Assembly: GCA_035632055.1 (NCBI GenBank)
Contig: DASQHO010000005.1
Location: 1 to 64,000 of the forward strand
From: REEB95 sp035632055
GTDB lineage: Bacteria; Pseudomonadota; Alphaproteobacteria; ATCC43930; CGMCC-115725
Length of the DNA stretch: 64,000 bases
Reading direction: 5' to 3'
The position numbers were made by a program, and so were the translations under genes. Below the pieces are notes generated by a model. That model ran no database searches. It saw only the letters and a program-made list of their open reading frames with translations, and had not been told where the DNA came from. This document shows, piece by piece, positions 9,196 through 18,287 of the stretch; position 1 is the stretch's first letter; the number at the start of each line of letters is the position of its first letter.

Positions 9196-10079
9196 TGGCG
9201 GCCCTGGTCGACAAAGAGACGCGGCTGCTTTGCCAAGGCATGACCGGCTGGGCCGGCACTTATCACACCGACCGCATGATCCAATACGGCACCGCCGTGG
9301 TCGCGGGCGTCACGCCCGGCAAAGGCGGCACGACCCATCTCGGCGTGCCGGTCTTTAACGCCGTCGCCGAGGCAAAACAGGCGACCGGTGCCAACGCCAG
9401 CATTGTCTTCGTGCCGCCGGCAAATGCCGGACGCGCGATGCTTGAAGCGATCGAGGCCGAGATGCCGTTGGTGGTCGTTGTCACCGAACGCGTGCCGGTG
9501 CTCGACATGGTGCGGGTTCGCGAGGCACTGGTCGGCTCGCACACGCGGCTCATCGGCCCGAATTCGCAGGGCATTTTGGCGCCCGAAATCTGCCAGATCG
9601 GCGTCATGGCGACGGACCGCGCCCGGCGCGGGCCGATCGGCGTTGCCTCGCGGTCGGCGTCACTGACGAGCGAAGTCGTCAGTCAGCTCACCGCCGCCGG
9701 CCTTGGTCAGTCGACGACGGTCGGCATCGGCGGCGACCCGGTCCACGGCATCGGTTTCGTCGAATGTCTCGATCTTTTCTTCAGGGATTCCGACACCGAA
9801 GGCGTGGTCCTGGTCGGCGAGATCGGCGGCACCGAGGAACAGGAGGCTGCGCGCTATATCCGCGAGACCGGCCTGAAAAAGCCGGTGGTGGCGCTGATCG
9901 TCGGCCGCGCGGCGCCGGCGCAGTGCCGCATGGGCCATGCTGGCGCCCTGACCGCGCAGCCGTCCGACGATGCCGACAGCAAGATCAAGGCGCTGCAAGA
10001 CGTTGGTGTCATTATTGCGCCGAGCGCGCATCTCGTCGGTGCGACAATGTCCGAGGCGTTCGCTCGGCGCGCAGCGTGA
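9195..10079 (+). CDS. mtkB: Malate--CoA ligase (malate thiokinase), alpha subunit
   Basis: 294 aa from the ATG that shares its A with the mtkA stop. Seen: CoA-binding QGMTGWAGTYHTDRMIQYGT, GVTPGKGG, GPNSQGILAPE and the phospho-histidine H248 in RMGHAGAL. The length and motif order match SucD/MtkB alpha subunits. Malyl-CoA lyase and PEP carboxylase, often found next to mtkAB in methylotrophs, are absent here, so the cycle is split over more than one locus or is used in a reduced form. Confidence 0.92.
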   Translation: MAALVDKETRLLCQGMTGWAGTYHTDRMIQYGTAVVAGVTPGKGGTTHLGVPVFNAVAEAKQATGANASIVFVPPANAGRAMLEAIEAEMPLVVVVTERVPVLDMVRVREALVGSHTRLIGPNSQGILAPEICQIGVMATDRARRGPIGVASRSASLTSEVVSQLTAAGLGQSTTVGIGGDPVHGIGFVECLDLFFRDSDTEGVVLVGEIGGTEEQEAARYIRETGLKKPVVALIVGRAAPAQCRMGHAGALTAQPSDDADSKIKALQDVGVIIAPSAHLVGATMSEAFARRAA

Positions 10080-10113
10080 TATCGGCGATACGGGGCGCAA
10101 TCATCGGCGGACA

Positions 10114-10548
10114 ATGAGCTTCGATCTGGACCGTTTTTGCCACGACCTCGTGCGCGATGCTGCCGACGCGATTGTCTATGCCGACAGCGAGGGCGTAATT
10201 CGCTTCTGGAACCGCGCGGCGACGCGCATTTTCGGCTTTGAGGCCACCGAGGCGATCGGACAGTCGCTCGACATCATCATTCCGGCCAACTTGCGCCAGC
10301 GCCACTGGGACGGATATAACGCGACGATGCAGACCGGCCGCACGCGCTATGGCGCCGGCGATCTGCTCGCGGTACCGGCATTGCGCAAGGACGGCGCCCG
10401 TATCTCGGTGGAGTTCACCATCGTTCCGTTCCACGACGGCGCCGGCCGCATGGTCGGCATCACGGCGATCATGCGCGACGTCACGAAGCGCTTCGAGGAA
10501 ATGAAAGCGCTGCGCGCGGAACTCCATCAACGCCGTTTGAGTGCCTAA
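10114..10548 (+). CDS. Stand-alone PAS-domain protein
   Basis: 144 aa, 34 bases after mtkB and co-oriented, so probably the last gene of the serine-cycle operon. A single PAS domain spans about residues 8-125 (ADAIVYADSEGVIRFWNRAATRIFGFEATEAIGQSLDIIIP ... begins at residue 14), followed by a short helix. There is no kinase, GGDEF or DNA-binding output. The start at 10114 was chosen because the upstream in-frame extension overlaps mtkB in a shadow frame; the ribosome site is weak. A ligand, haem or redox sensor role is possible but not shown. Confidence 0.82.
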   Translation: MSFDLDRFCHDLVRDAADAIVYADSEGVIRFWNRAATRIFGFEATEAIGQSLDIIIPANLRQRHWDGYNATMQTGRTRYGAGDLLAVPALRKDGARISVEFTIVPFHDGAGRMVGITAIMRDVTKRFEEMKALRAELHQRRLSA

Positions 10549-10740
10549 ACCGCCCAAAAAATCGCGGATGGCGGCCCGAATCCGGGGTTGAAACCAATCG
10601 GCGCATTCGGCGCACAGGGTCGGCCTAAGACGTTGCTTTCGGCCGTGGCCTGCGGATAAATAGCCGGACGACACGCACCAACCGGCCGGCGCAAGCCCGG
10701 CCGCCAACATAAACGAAAATTCATGGAGGGAGAGCGCATC

Positions 10741-12078
10741 GTGGCCCAACGCAAGAAAAATTCCGTTTCACGCCGTCGCGTCCTGCAAGGCGCCGCCGCG
10801 GCAGCCGGTACACTGCCGTTGATTCATGTTCCGGGGGCCTTCGCGGCCGAAGAGGCGATCGGCAATTGGCCCGAAGGCGCCAAAGGACCATCTGTCTTCG
10901 TCGGCGTTACGGTGCCGCTGACCGGCGCCTATTCGGCCGATGGCCACGACCTCCAAAAAGGCTATGAGCTCGTTTTCGAACACTTGAACGAAGGCACCGG
11001 TTTGGTCCCGCACGTGCCCTCGCTCAAGGGCAAGAAAGGCGTGCTCGGCAAGAAGATCGAGTACAAGATCGCCGATACCCAGACCCAACCGAATCCGTCA
11101 GTCCAGGCGCAGACCGCCTTCATCACGCAGAACAAGGCGATCATGATCACCGGTTGCCTGGCAAGCAATACGGCGATTGCCCTCGAAAAACTGGCCCAGC
11201 GCTACCGGGTGCTGAACATGGTCGGATGCAGCGGCGCCAACGAGACCACCGGCGTCGACTGCCAGAAATACGGCTTCCGTTCTCAGCCTTCGGCCTATAT
11301 GGCGGCCAAGGCGCTGGTGCCGGCGCTCGCCAAGGCGATCGGCAAGAACAAGAAGTCAGTCTACCTGGTGCCTGATTACGCCTACGGCCACTCGGTCGAG
11401 CACTCGACGGGCGAATTCACCGAGAAGGAGCTCGGCTGGAAATCGTTGGGCTCGCAAGTCTGCCCGGTCGGCACCACCGACTACAGCTCGTACTTGCTCA
11501 ACATCGCCAACAGCGGTGCCGACGTGTTCGTCAACGTTGCCTTCGGCAACGATGCGGTGGCCTCGTGCAAGCAGGCGAAGCAGTTCGGCATTCTCGACAA
11601 GATGAAGATGATCGTGCCGAATATTTCGGCCTTCCAGGGCCAGGAGCTTGGTCCGGAAATCATGGCTGGGGTCTATGGCACCTTGGATTTCTGGTGGACG
11701 CTGGCCGAAACCAATGCCATGGCCAAGATCTTCGTCGATTCGTTCTATGCCAAATACAAATACCGGCCGAGCTGGCCGGCACACATCGCCTACAGCCAGA
11801 TGATGGTGTGGGCCGATGCCGTGACGCGGGCAAAGACGTTTGATCCGCGCAAAGTGATTGCGGAGCTCGAGGCCGGCCACAAGCTCGAGATGCCGCTGGG
11901 CGAGGTCTGGTACCGCAAAGAAGATCACCAGCAGGTGCGTGCGGTGCCGGTCGTCGTCGGGAAGACCAAGGCGCAGATGCGCAACGATGAGGATCTCTTT
12001 GAAATCGTCAACCTGACACCCGGTCCGGACGTCATGCCGCCGGATTTCCTCGGCTGCAAGATGCCGGCCACCGCCTGA
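10741..12078 (+). CDS. ABC transporter substrate-binding protein, LivK/urea-amide type, Tat-exported
   Basis: 445 aa from the GTG at 10741, which has GGAGGGAG 8 bases upstream; an ATG at 10723 would start inside that ribosome site. A twin-arginine signal (SRRRVLQGAAAAAG) precedes a Peripla_BP_6 fold beginning FVGVTVPLTGAYSADGHDLQKG. Longer than typical LivK (about 370 aa) through an insertion after residue 85. Next come livH-, livMG- and livF-like genes and then the flavoprotein trio. A Tat signal implies export in folded form, unusual for a LivK protein. Ligand unknown. Confidence 0.9.
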   Translation: MAQRKKNSVSRRRVLQGAAAAAGTLPLIHVPGAFAAEEAIGNWPEGAKGPSVFVGVTVPLTGAYSADGHDLQKGYELVFEHLNEGTGLVPHVPSLKGKKGVLGKKIEYKIADTQTQPNPSVQAQTAFITQNKAIMITGCLASNTAIALEKLAQRYRVLNMVGCSGANETTGVDCQKYGFRSQPSAYMAAKALVPALAKAIGKNKKSVYLVPDYAYGHSVEHSTGEFTEKELGWKSLGSQVCPVGTTDYSSYLLNIANSGADVFVNVAFGNDAVASCKQAKQFGILDKMKMIVPNISAFQGQELGPEIMAGVYGTLDFWWTLAETNAMAKIFVDSFYAKYKYRPSWPAHIAYSQMMVWADAVTRAKTFDPRKVIAELEAGHKLEMPLGEVWYRKEDHQQVRAVPVVVGKTKAQMRNDEDLFEIVNLTPGPDVMPPDFLGCKMPATA

Positions 12079-12122
12079 CGCGTCTGCCGCTTGATTGGTG
12101 AAGGTGCGGAAGGAAGGCGACC

Positions 12123-12998
12123 TTGATTAGTTGGCCGCTTTTCTTCTCGCAGGTGTTCAACGGGCTCACGCTCGGCGCGCTGTTGGTGCTCGTCGCCATG
12201 GGGCTGACGATCATCTTCGGCGCGCTGGGCGTGGTCAATTTCGCCCACGGTGCGCTCTATGCCGTCGGCGCCTATGCAGGTTTCGTCGCTTACGAATATA
12301 CCGGCTCGTTCGTTACCGCGATGGCGGCCGGGGCGGTATGTCTTCTCGTCGTCGGCGTCATCATCGAGCGCGGGCTCATCCGGCTCTATTACCGACGACC
12401 ACCGGAAGATCAGATTCTTGTTACCTTCGGCATCACCATCGTGCTTGTCGAAGCGATTCGCGCGATCTTCGGCGGGCTCGCACGCAACATTCCGGCGCCG
12501 TCCTGGGCGGCGGGTATCGTCGATCTGCGCGTCACGCTCTATCCGACATATCGTATTGACGTGCTGGCGATCGTCGGAGCGTCGCTGGTCTTGCTCTATT
12601 TCGTGCTTTATCGCACGCGACTTGGCTTGATCGTGCGCGCCGGGATCGAGGACCAGCTCATGGTCAACATTCTCGGCATCAATGTCACGCGCACCTTCCT
12701 GACGGTGTTCGGCTTAGGTGCGATGGCGGCCGGGTTCGCCGGCGTCATCAATGCGCCGATCGTCACCGTCACGCCGGATATGGGCGCCGACATCCTCGTG
12801 CAGTCGTTCGTCGTCGTTGTCATCGGCGGCGTCGGATCGTTCTGGGGCGCCGTCGTCGGCGGGCTGATCGCCGGCCAAATTCTCAGCCTCACCGCGATGA
12901 TCCAGCCGGCCTATTCCCAGGTCATGTTGTTCGCGGTGATGGCGCTGGTGCTGATTCTGCGGCCGCAGGGGCTGTTCGGAGTCGAGGGCCGGCAATGA
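12123..12998 (+). CDS. Branched-chain-type ABC transporter permease (LivH family)
   Basis: 291 aa starting with TTG at 12123, preceded by GGAAGG; no better in-frame start is seen. Multi-spanning, with the LivH signatures LTLGALLVLVAMGLTIIFGALGVVNFAHGA (first helices) and VIGGVGSFWGAVVGGLIAGQ near the C-terminus. It overlaps the next gene by 4 bases (ATGA), indicating translational coupling. Confidence 0.92.
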   Translation: MISWPLFFSQVFNGLTLGALLVLVAMGLTIIFGALGVVNFAHGALYAVGAYAGFVAYEYTGSFVTAMAAGAVCLLVVGVIIERGLIRLYYRRPPEDQILVTFGITIVLVEAIRAIFGGLARNIPAPSWAAGIVDLRVTLYPTYRIDVLAIVGASLVLLYFVLYRTRLGLIVRAGIEDQLMVNILGINVTRTFLTVFGLGAMAAGFAGVINAPIVTVTPDMGADILVQSFVVVVIGGVGSFWGAVVGGLIAGQILSLTAMIQPAYSQVMLFAVMALVLILRPQGLFGVEGRQ

Positions 12999-14851
12999 CC
13001 GTGCCGGCCATGCGTCCGGTTGCGCTGGCTCGGTACTTCGCACCTGAGATCGCGCTCGTCGTGGTGCTCGCAATATTGCCGGCGATCTTGCCCTATATCG
13101 GCGGCACCTACGATATCGCCAACCGCATCCTCGACTGGGGCCTGTTCGGTCTCGGCTTCGATCTGCTCTTCGGGTTCACCGGCCTCCTGTCGTTCGGGCA
13201 GGCGGCATTCTACGGCGCCGGCGGATTCGTCGCGGCTTACGTTCTCGTCGCGCCGTTCACCAACAACGCGGTGGTGGCGCTGATCGCCGGTACGATTGCG
13301 GCCTCAATATTCGGCGTGATCATCGGCTATCTCTCGCTGCGCCGTACCGGCATCTACTTTGCGATGCTGACGCTCGCTTTTGGCGAGATGTTCTTCTTTC
13401 TCGATATCTCGCCGCTCGCAGAATGGACCGGCGGCGAGAACGGTGTGGCGGGCGTGCCCGAGCCCCATCTTGGATTCGGGATTTTCAGCATCGATATCAA
13501 TGATCCTGGCGGCCTTTACTGGCTGCTCGTCGTGGTCTTCGTCGTCGGCTTTTGGCTGGCACGCCGTATCATTGCATCGCCTTTCGGCGCCGTTCTGCGC
13601 GCGATCCGCGAGAACGGCGCCCGTGTCGCCGCGGTCGGCCATGACGTGCCGAAGTACAAACTCACCGTCTTCGTCATCGCCGCCGCTTATGCCGGACTCG
13701 CTGGCGGTTTGCTTGGGCTGCTACAGGGCTACATGCCGCCCGACGCGTTTTATCTCGACACCTCGGGCCAGCTGGTGGTGCAGACGATCATCGGCGGCGC
13801 CGGGACGCTTATCGGGCCGCTGGTCGGCGCAACCGTGTGGCTCTACCTATACACGTTGTTGCAGAACATCGCCGGCATCGGCGCGTGGTGGAAGATGATC
13901 CTCGGCATCATCTTCGTTGTGCTGGTGACGATATTCCGGCGCGGCCTGTGCGGCGGCGCCCTTCTGCTGTGGCGGCGGCCGGTTGCGCGGTCGACGCCCG
14001 AACCGGTTGCCGAGGCCGCGATCGCCGAGCCGACGCGTGTCGCTGCGGAACCGCGTCGCTCGGCGCAACGACCGCCACCGACCGGGCCGATCATGCTGGC
14101 GACGCGCAATCTCACCAAGCGTTATGGTGGCCTGACGGCGGTTGACGACGTCTCGTTCGAATTGCGCGAGGGCGAAATCCGTGCGGTGATCGGCCCCAAC
14201 GGTGCGGGCAAGTCGACGTTCTTCAACATGCTAGCGAACGTTATCCCGCCCAGTTCGGGTACGATCGAGTTCAAGGGGAGCAACATCACCGGCCTCGGCG
14301 CGACGCTGGTTTGTCAGCGCGGCATCTCGAAGAGCTTCCAGATCAACCAGATCTTTCCGAGCCTGACGGTACGCGAGAACTTGCGGATTGCCGTTCTGGC
14401 GCGTGCTTACGGCAAATTCCACCCGGCGATGCTGCGTGCGGTCGATCGCGATGCAACCGTCAATACCGGGATCGACGCCGCCGCAGCATCGGTGCAGCTG
14501 TCGGAGCGCCTCAACATACCGGCCGCCGAGCTCGCCTATGGCGAAAAACGCCGGCTCGAGATCGGCCTTGCCTTGGCGACGCGGCCGCAGATTTTACTGC
14601 TCGACGAGCCGACCGCGGGCATGAGCCCGGTCGAGCGCGTCGATACGGTGCGCCTGCTGCGCAGAATCGCCTCGGGCGTCACCATCGTCATCGTCGAGCA
14701 CGATATGGACGTGGTATTTGGCTTGGCCGACCGCATCACCGTTTTGTTCAACGGCCGTAAGATCGCCGAGGATGTACCTGACGCGATCCAGGCGAATCCC
14801 GATGTACGTACGGCCTATCTTGGAAGCCAGGCGGCCCATGAGCCTGCTTGA
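12995..14851 (+). CDS. Fused LivM-type permease and LivG-type ATPase
   Basis: 618 aa. Residues 1 to about 325 form the LivM permease (GLFGLGFDLLFGFTGLLSFGQAAFYGAG; IGGAGTLIGPLVGA). A Pro/Ala/Arg-rich linker runs to about 366, and the ABC ATPase starts at about 367 with Walker A GPNGAGKS at 400-407, the LivG-type signature LAYGEKRRLEIGLAL, Walker B ILLLDEPTAGM and the H-loop IVEHDMDVV. No stop or frame change separates the two parts, so it is a genuine in-frame fusion; the second Liv system in this window has separate genes. Overlaps livF by 14 bases. Confidence 0.92.
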   Translation: MTVPAMRPVALARYFAPEIALVVVLAILPAILPYIGGTYDIANRILDWGLFGLGFDLLFGFTGLLSFGQAAFYGAGGFVAAYVLVAPFTNNAVVALIAGTIAASIFGVIIGYLSLRRTGIYFAMLTLAFGEMFFFLDISPLAEWTGGENGVAGVPEPHLGFGIFSIDINDPGGLYWLLVVVFVVGFWLARRIIASPFGAVLRAIRENGARVAAVGHDVPKYKLTVFVIAAAYAGLAGGLLGLLQGYMPPDAFYLDTSGQLVVQTIIGGAGTLIGPLVGATVWLYLYTLLQNIAGIGAWWKMILGIIFVVLVTIFRRGLCGGALLLWRRPVARSTPEPVAEAAIAEPTRVAAEPRRSAQRPPPTGPIMLATRNLTKRYGGLTAVDDVSFELREGEIRAVIGPNGAGKSTFFNMLANVIPPSSGTIEFKGSNITGLGATLVCQRGISKSFQINQIFPSLTVRENLRIAVLARAYGKFHPAMLRAVDRDATVNTGIDAAAASVQLSERLNIPAAELAYGEKRRLEIGLALATRPQILLLDEPTAGMSPVERVDTVRLLRRIASGVTIVIVEHDMDVVFGLADRITVLFNGRKIAEDVPDAIQANPDVRTAYLGSQAAHEPA

Positions 14852-15536
14852 GGTCGACGCCATCAACACCTATTACGGTGAGGCACACGCGCTGTTCGAC
14901 GTGTCGATGCGCATCGAGCCGCACGAGGTCGTCGCGCTGCTCGGCCGCAACGGCGCGGGCAAGACGACGACGCTGAAGACGATGATGGGGGTGATGGCGC
15001 CCAAATCGGGCGCCATCCGCTTCAATGGCCAGGCGATCGGCGGCTTGCCGCCATACAAGATTGCGCGTCTGGGGCTCCAGCTCGTGCCCGAAGAACGCCG
15101 CATCATTGGCGGCCTGACCGTCGAGGAGAACATCGTCCTCGCCGGCTTGAGCGAACCGAAGCCTTGGCCGCCGCAGCGCGTCTATGACATGTTCCCACGC
15201 CTCGGCGAACGGCGCCGCAACCGCGGCCGCGAACTTTCTGGCGGTGAGCAGCAGATGCTGGCGATCGCGCGCGCGCTGGTGCGCGAACCGCAGCTGATTT
15301 TGCTCGACGAGCCTTTCGAAGGTTTGGCGCCGCTGATCGTCCAGGATCTACTGGGAATTTGTCGGCGCCTGGCCGTCGAAGGTCGTACCATCGTCATCGT
15401 CGAACAAAATGTCGAGGCGGCCTTGTCACTGGCACAGCGCTGCTACATCCTCAACAACGGTCACATGGTCTACGAAGGTACGCCGGCCGATCTGCGCCGC
15501 GACCCCGATTTCATGCACCGCCATCTCGGGATTTAG
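14838..15536 (+). CDS. Branched-chain-type ABC transporter ATPase (LivF family)
   Basis: 232 aa. The start at 14838 is inside the end of the fused gene and begins the family N-terminus MSLLEVDAINTYYGEAHAL. Seen: Walker A LLGRNGAGKTTT, LVPEERRIIGGLTVEENI, signature LSGGEQQMLAIARAL and Walker B LILLDEPFEGLAP. Completes the first Liv-type transporter; only 4 bases separate it from the flavoprotein gene, so transporter and enzyme are probably co-transcribed. Confidence 0.93.
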   Translation: MSLLEVDAINTYYGEAHALFDVSMRIEPHEVVALLGRNGAGKTTTLKTMMGVMAPKSGAIRFNGQAIGGLPPYKIARLGLQLVPEERRIIGGLTVEENIVLAGLSEPKPWPPQRVYDMFPRLGERRRNRGRELSGGEQQMLAIARALVREPQLILLDEPFEGLAPLIVQDLLGICRRLAVEGRTIVIVEQNVEAALSLAQRCYILNNGHMVYEGTPADLRRDPDFMHRHLGI

Positions 15537-15540
15537 CTGC

Positions 15541-17262
15541 ATGCGGCGGCTGTCGGCGGAAGTTGTTGTGATCGGCGGCGGTGCGGCCGGCACCTTCGCT
15601 GCGCTGGAGCTGCACCGCCGCGGCGTCAAGCCACTGATTTTGTGCAAAGGCCTCGTCGGCAAGAGCGGCGCATCGATCTTCGCCGGCAATCTCGTCGTGC
15701 CGGGCCGATTGCTGGGCAACACAGAGCAGCAGGCACGCGACACCGCCGAGTTCCTGATCCGGATGCACAATCATTTCCTGATCGATCAGCATTACGCGCG
15801 CGCCGCTGGCGAATGGATCGAGCGCGAATATTATCCCGAGCTCGAGCGCGCCGGCCTCTACCTGCGGCGCGACGATCGTGGCGAGATTGTCACCAACGAC
15901 GGACCGGTACGCTGCATGGCCGCGCATTCGCAGGGCGAATCGGGCGTGCTGTTCATGGATTTGCGCCGCAAGCAGGTGCTCCAGGCCGGCATTCCATGGC
16001 TCGAGGAAACCGCTGCGACGGCGCTGCTGACCGGAGCCGATGGCGCCATCGCCGGTGTCATGGCGCTTGATCTGGTCCGCGGCGAAGCGGTGGCGATCGC
16101 AAGCCGCGCGGTGATTCTCGCCACCGGCTACGCCGACCGGTTCTATCCGCGTTCCACCGCGACGCGCGAGATGTCGGCCGACGGCATCGCCATGGCGTGG
16201 CGCGCCGGCGCCGAGCTGATGAATCTGGAGATCCAGTGGTGGCATACGAGCGACGTGCGCTATCCGCTGTGCTGGCAGCGGACGCAGGTCTATCCCAATC
16301 CGATCATCGGCTCGTCGCATTCGGCGCGGCTCTACAACAGCGACGGCGAGGTGTTTTTCGACCAGGAGGCCGATGCGCCGGTCGCGATGGGCCCTTATAC
16401 GATCCAGCTCAAGCGCCTGGCGAAGCAGGTGCTCGCCGGCAAGGCACGCTTCGACGGCGGCTATTACAGCGGCTTCAATCATGTCGCGCCGGACGTCGTC
16501 ACTTCCTACACCGATTACGCCAAGGCTTTCGCGGCGGTCGGCAAATCGGTCGCCAGCGATACGCTCGAGACCGCCTGTTCGGCCCATTACCGCCAGGGCG
16601 GCATCGTCGTCGATCCCGCGAGCATGGCCACGCGCGTGCCCGGCCTCTATGTCGCGGGCGGCGTCGGAGGACACAGCAATGGCCTCATTGCTCCGGTCAC
16701 CTATGACGGCATGCTGGCGGCAGAGACGGTCGCGACGGATCTGCCGCGCCTCAGATCGCCGGCGTTGCCCGAGGACAAGGCCGCCGCCGAAGAAGCGCGG
16801 CTGCTGGCGCTGCGGCGGCCGCTGCCGGGCAACGGCATCGCGCCAGCGCACGTCAAGCGCGCATTGCGCGCGTTGATGAGCGAGAAGATGGGGTTCTTCA
16901 AGGATGCAAACACGATGAACGGCGCATTGGCCGAGGTTACGCGTCTGCGCGACGAATTTCTGCCGGCGATGGGCCTCGCCAATCTTACGCCGCGGCTCAA
17001 CTACGCTTGGCTCGACGCCATCGACGTCGTCAATCTGCTTGATGTCGCGGCGCTCACGATCCGCGGCGCCCTCAATCGCACCGAAAGCCGCGGCCCGTTC
17101 TATCGCACCGATTTCCCCGAGATGGACAACGCGAACTGGCTGGTCAAGAACATCCTGACGCCATCGCCGAACGGCGACGTGCGGTTCCGCACCGAGCCCT
17201 ACGAGCTGCCGTTTTTCAAGCCGGATTTCGCGCGCCGCGACAGCCTCGAGGTGGACTGGTAA
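15541..17262 (+). CDS. Flavoprotein subunit of a succinate dehydrogenase/fumarate reductase-like complex, substrate uncertain
   Basis: 573 aa. The start at 15541 opens directly into VVVIGGGAAGTFAALEL, the FAD-binding motif. The FrdA/SdhA fold is clear, including HYRQGGIVVD at residue 349 (compare HYxMGGI). Two hallmark sites deviate. The usual Ser-His-x3-AQGG segment carrying covalent FAD is replaced by KSGASIFAGN (41-50), and the usual substrate-arginine segment (ANRLGGNSL) by GVGGHSNGLIAPVTYDG. FAD may therefore be non-covalent and the substrate may not be succinate or fumarate. It overlaps the FeS gene by one base (TAATGG). Confidence 0.88.
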   Translation: MRRLSAEVVVIGGGAAGTFAALELHRRGVKPLILCKGLVGKSGASIFAGNLVVPGRLLGNTEQQARDTAEFLIRMHNHFLIDQHYARAAGEWIEREYYPELERAGLYLRRDDRGEIVTNDGPVRCMAAHSQGESGVLFMDLRRKQVLQAGIPWLEETAATALLTGADGAIAGVMALDLVRGEAVAIASRAVILATGYADRFYPRSTATREMSADGIAMAWRAGAELMNLEIQWWHTSDVRYPLCWQRTQVYPNPIIGSSHSARLYNSDGEVFFDQEADAPVAMGPYTIQLKRLAKQVLAGKARFDGGYYSGFNHVAPDVVTSYTDYAKAFAAVGKSVASDTLETACSAHYRQGGIVVDPASMATRVPGLYVAGGVGGHSNGLIAPVTYDGMLAAETVATDLPRLRSPALPEDKAAAEEARLLALRRPLPGNGIAPAHVKRALRALMSEKMGFFKDANTMNGALAEVTRLRDEFLPAMGLANLTPRLNYAWLDAIDVVNLLDVAALTIRGALNRTESRGPFYRTDFPEMDNANWLVKNILTPSPNGDVRFRTEPYELPFFKPDFARRDSLEVDW

Positions 17263-18287
17263 TGGCCGAACGTCCGCAGGTTCTGGCCGGCGCGCGCAAT
17301 ATCGGACGCGACGATACCGGCGACAGCCCGGCGGCGCGGCTCGCACGCCTGAAGGAAGGCGATTCGGTCAGCGCGCGGATTTTCCGCTTCGATCCGGCGA
17401 GCGATGCGGCGCCGCACTTCGAGACCTATCGCGTGCCCTATAGCAAATGGATGCGCGTCCTCGAAGTGCTGACCTATGTCAGCGAGGAGATCGGCGGCGA
17501 CCTGGCGCATCGCTGGTTCTGCGCGAACCGCATGTGCGGCACCTGCGCCGTGCGCGTCAACGGGCGCGAGGTGCTGGCGTGCTGGGAGCCGGTCGAGGCC
17601 GAGATGACCATCGAGCCGCTGCGCAACGCGCCGGTCGTACGCGATCTCGTGATCGACCGGTCGGGGTATGAGCAGCGCGTCGCGGGCTTGGTGCCATGGC
17701 TTGAGCGCCGCGAACCCTATCGCAGTTTTCCCGAGCCGTTGACCCATCCTGGGATGGCAGCGGCAGACAAGGCCCTCGACTGCATCTCGTGCATGTGCTG
17801 CTTTTCGGCTTGTCCGGTAGTTGGTCTCGGCGATGAGACGAAATTCGCCGGTCCGGCGCCGCTGGTGCAGCTAGCACGCGTCGCGCTCGATCCGCGCGAC
17901 GGCATCGACCGCGGCCGCATTGCGCTCGAGCGCGCCGCCGTCTTTGATTGCGTCTCCTGCTACAAATGTGAAGAGGTCTGTCCGGTGTCGATTCCGATTG
18001 TCACGGGAGCAATCGAACCGTTGAAGGCGCTCGCCTTCAAAAGCCTGCCGCGCAAGAGTCGGCATGCGCGGGTTTTTCTTGCAATCGTTAGGTCGCGCGG
18101 CCGCGTCGATCCTTCGGCGCTCGTGTTGGGCGTCCAGCGGTTGGCGGCGCTGCGGCATCCATTGCGCGTTCTCAAGCTTTGGCGGCGCGGCAAGATCGAT
18201 CCGTTGAAGACACTGTTCGGCTTTCGCTTGCCGGACGTCGCTCGGATCCGCCAGATCTTCGCGGCGGTGCGCGGAGGGCCGCGATGA
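17262..18287 (+). CDS. Iron-sulfur subunit of SdhB/FrdB type
   Basis: 341 aa. The plant-type [2Fe-2S] site has Cys at 87, 92, 95 and 107 (Cx4CxxCx11C). A ferredoxin-like C-terminal domain has Cys 174/177/179/180/184 (CISCMCCFSACP) and 230/233/236/240 (CVSCYKCEEVCP), enough for the two further clusters of SdhB. About 90 residues longer than typical SdhB, with a basic C-terminal extension. It should carry electrons from the flavoprotein to the CCG-domain protein encoded next, which overlaps by 4 bases. Confidence 0.9.
   Translation: MAERPQVLAGARNIGRDDTGDSPAARLARLKEGDSVSARIFRFDPASDAAPHFETYRVPYSKWMRVLEVLTYVSEEIGGDLAHRWFCANRMCGTCAVRVNGREVLACWEPVEAEMTIEPLRNAPVVRDLVIDRSGYEQRVAGLVPWLERREPYRSFPEPLTHPGMAAADKALDCISCMCCFSACPVVGLGDETKFAGPAPLVQLARVALDPRDGIDRGRIALERAAVFDCVSCYKCEEVCPVSIPIVTGAIEPLKALAFKSLPRKSRHARVFLAIVRSRGRVDPSALVLGVQRLAALRHPLRVLKLWRRGKIDPLKTLFGFRLPDVARIRQIFAAVRGGPR

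Noticed and set aside
3369..10079. Beta-hydroxyaspartate cycle locus (IclR regulator plus SgaA/BhcA-like aminotransferase)
   Set aside because: No BhcB (hydroxyaspartate dehydratase), BhcC (aldolase) or BhcD genes are present, whereas hprA and mtkAB are.
15511..17346. 611-codon open frame on the minus strand
   Set aside because: It mirrors the flavoprotein gene, is rich in Arg/His/Asp runs and matches no family; a GC-rich shadow.
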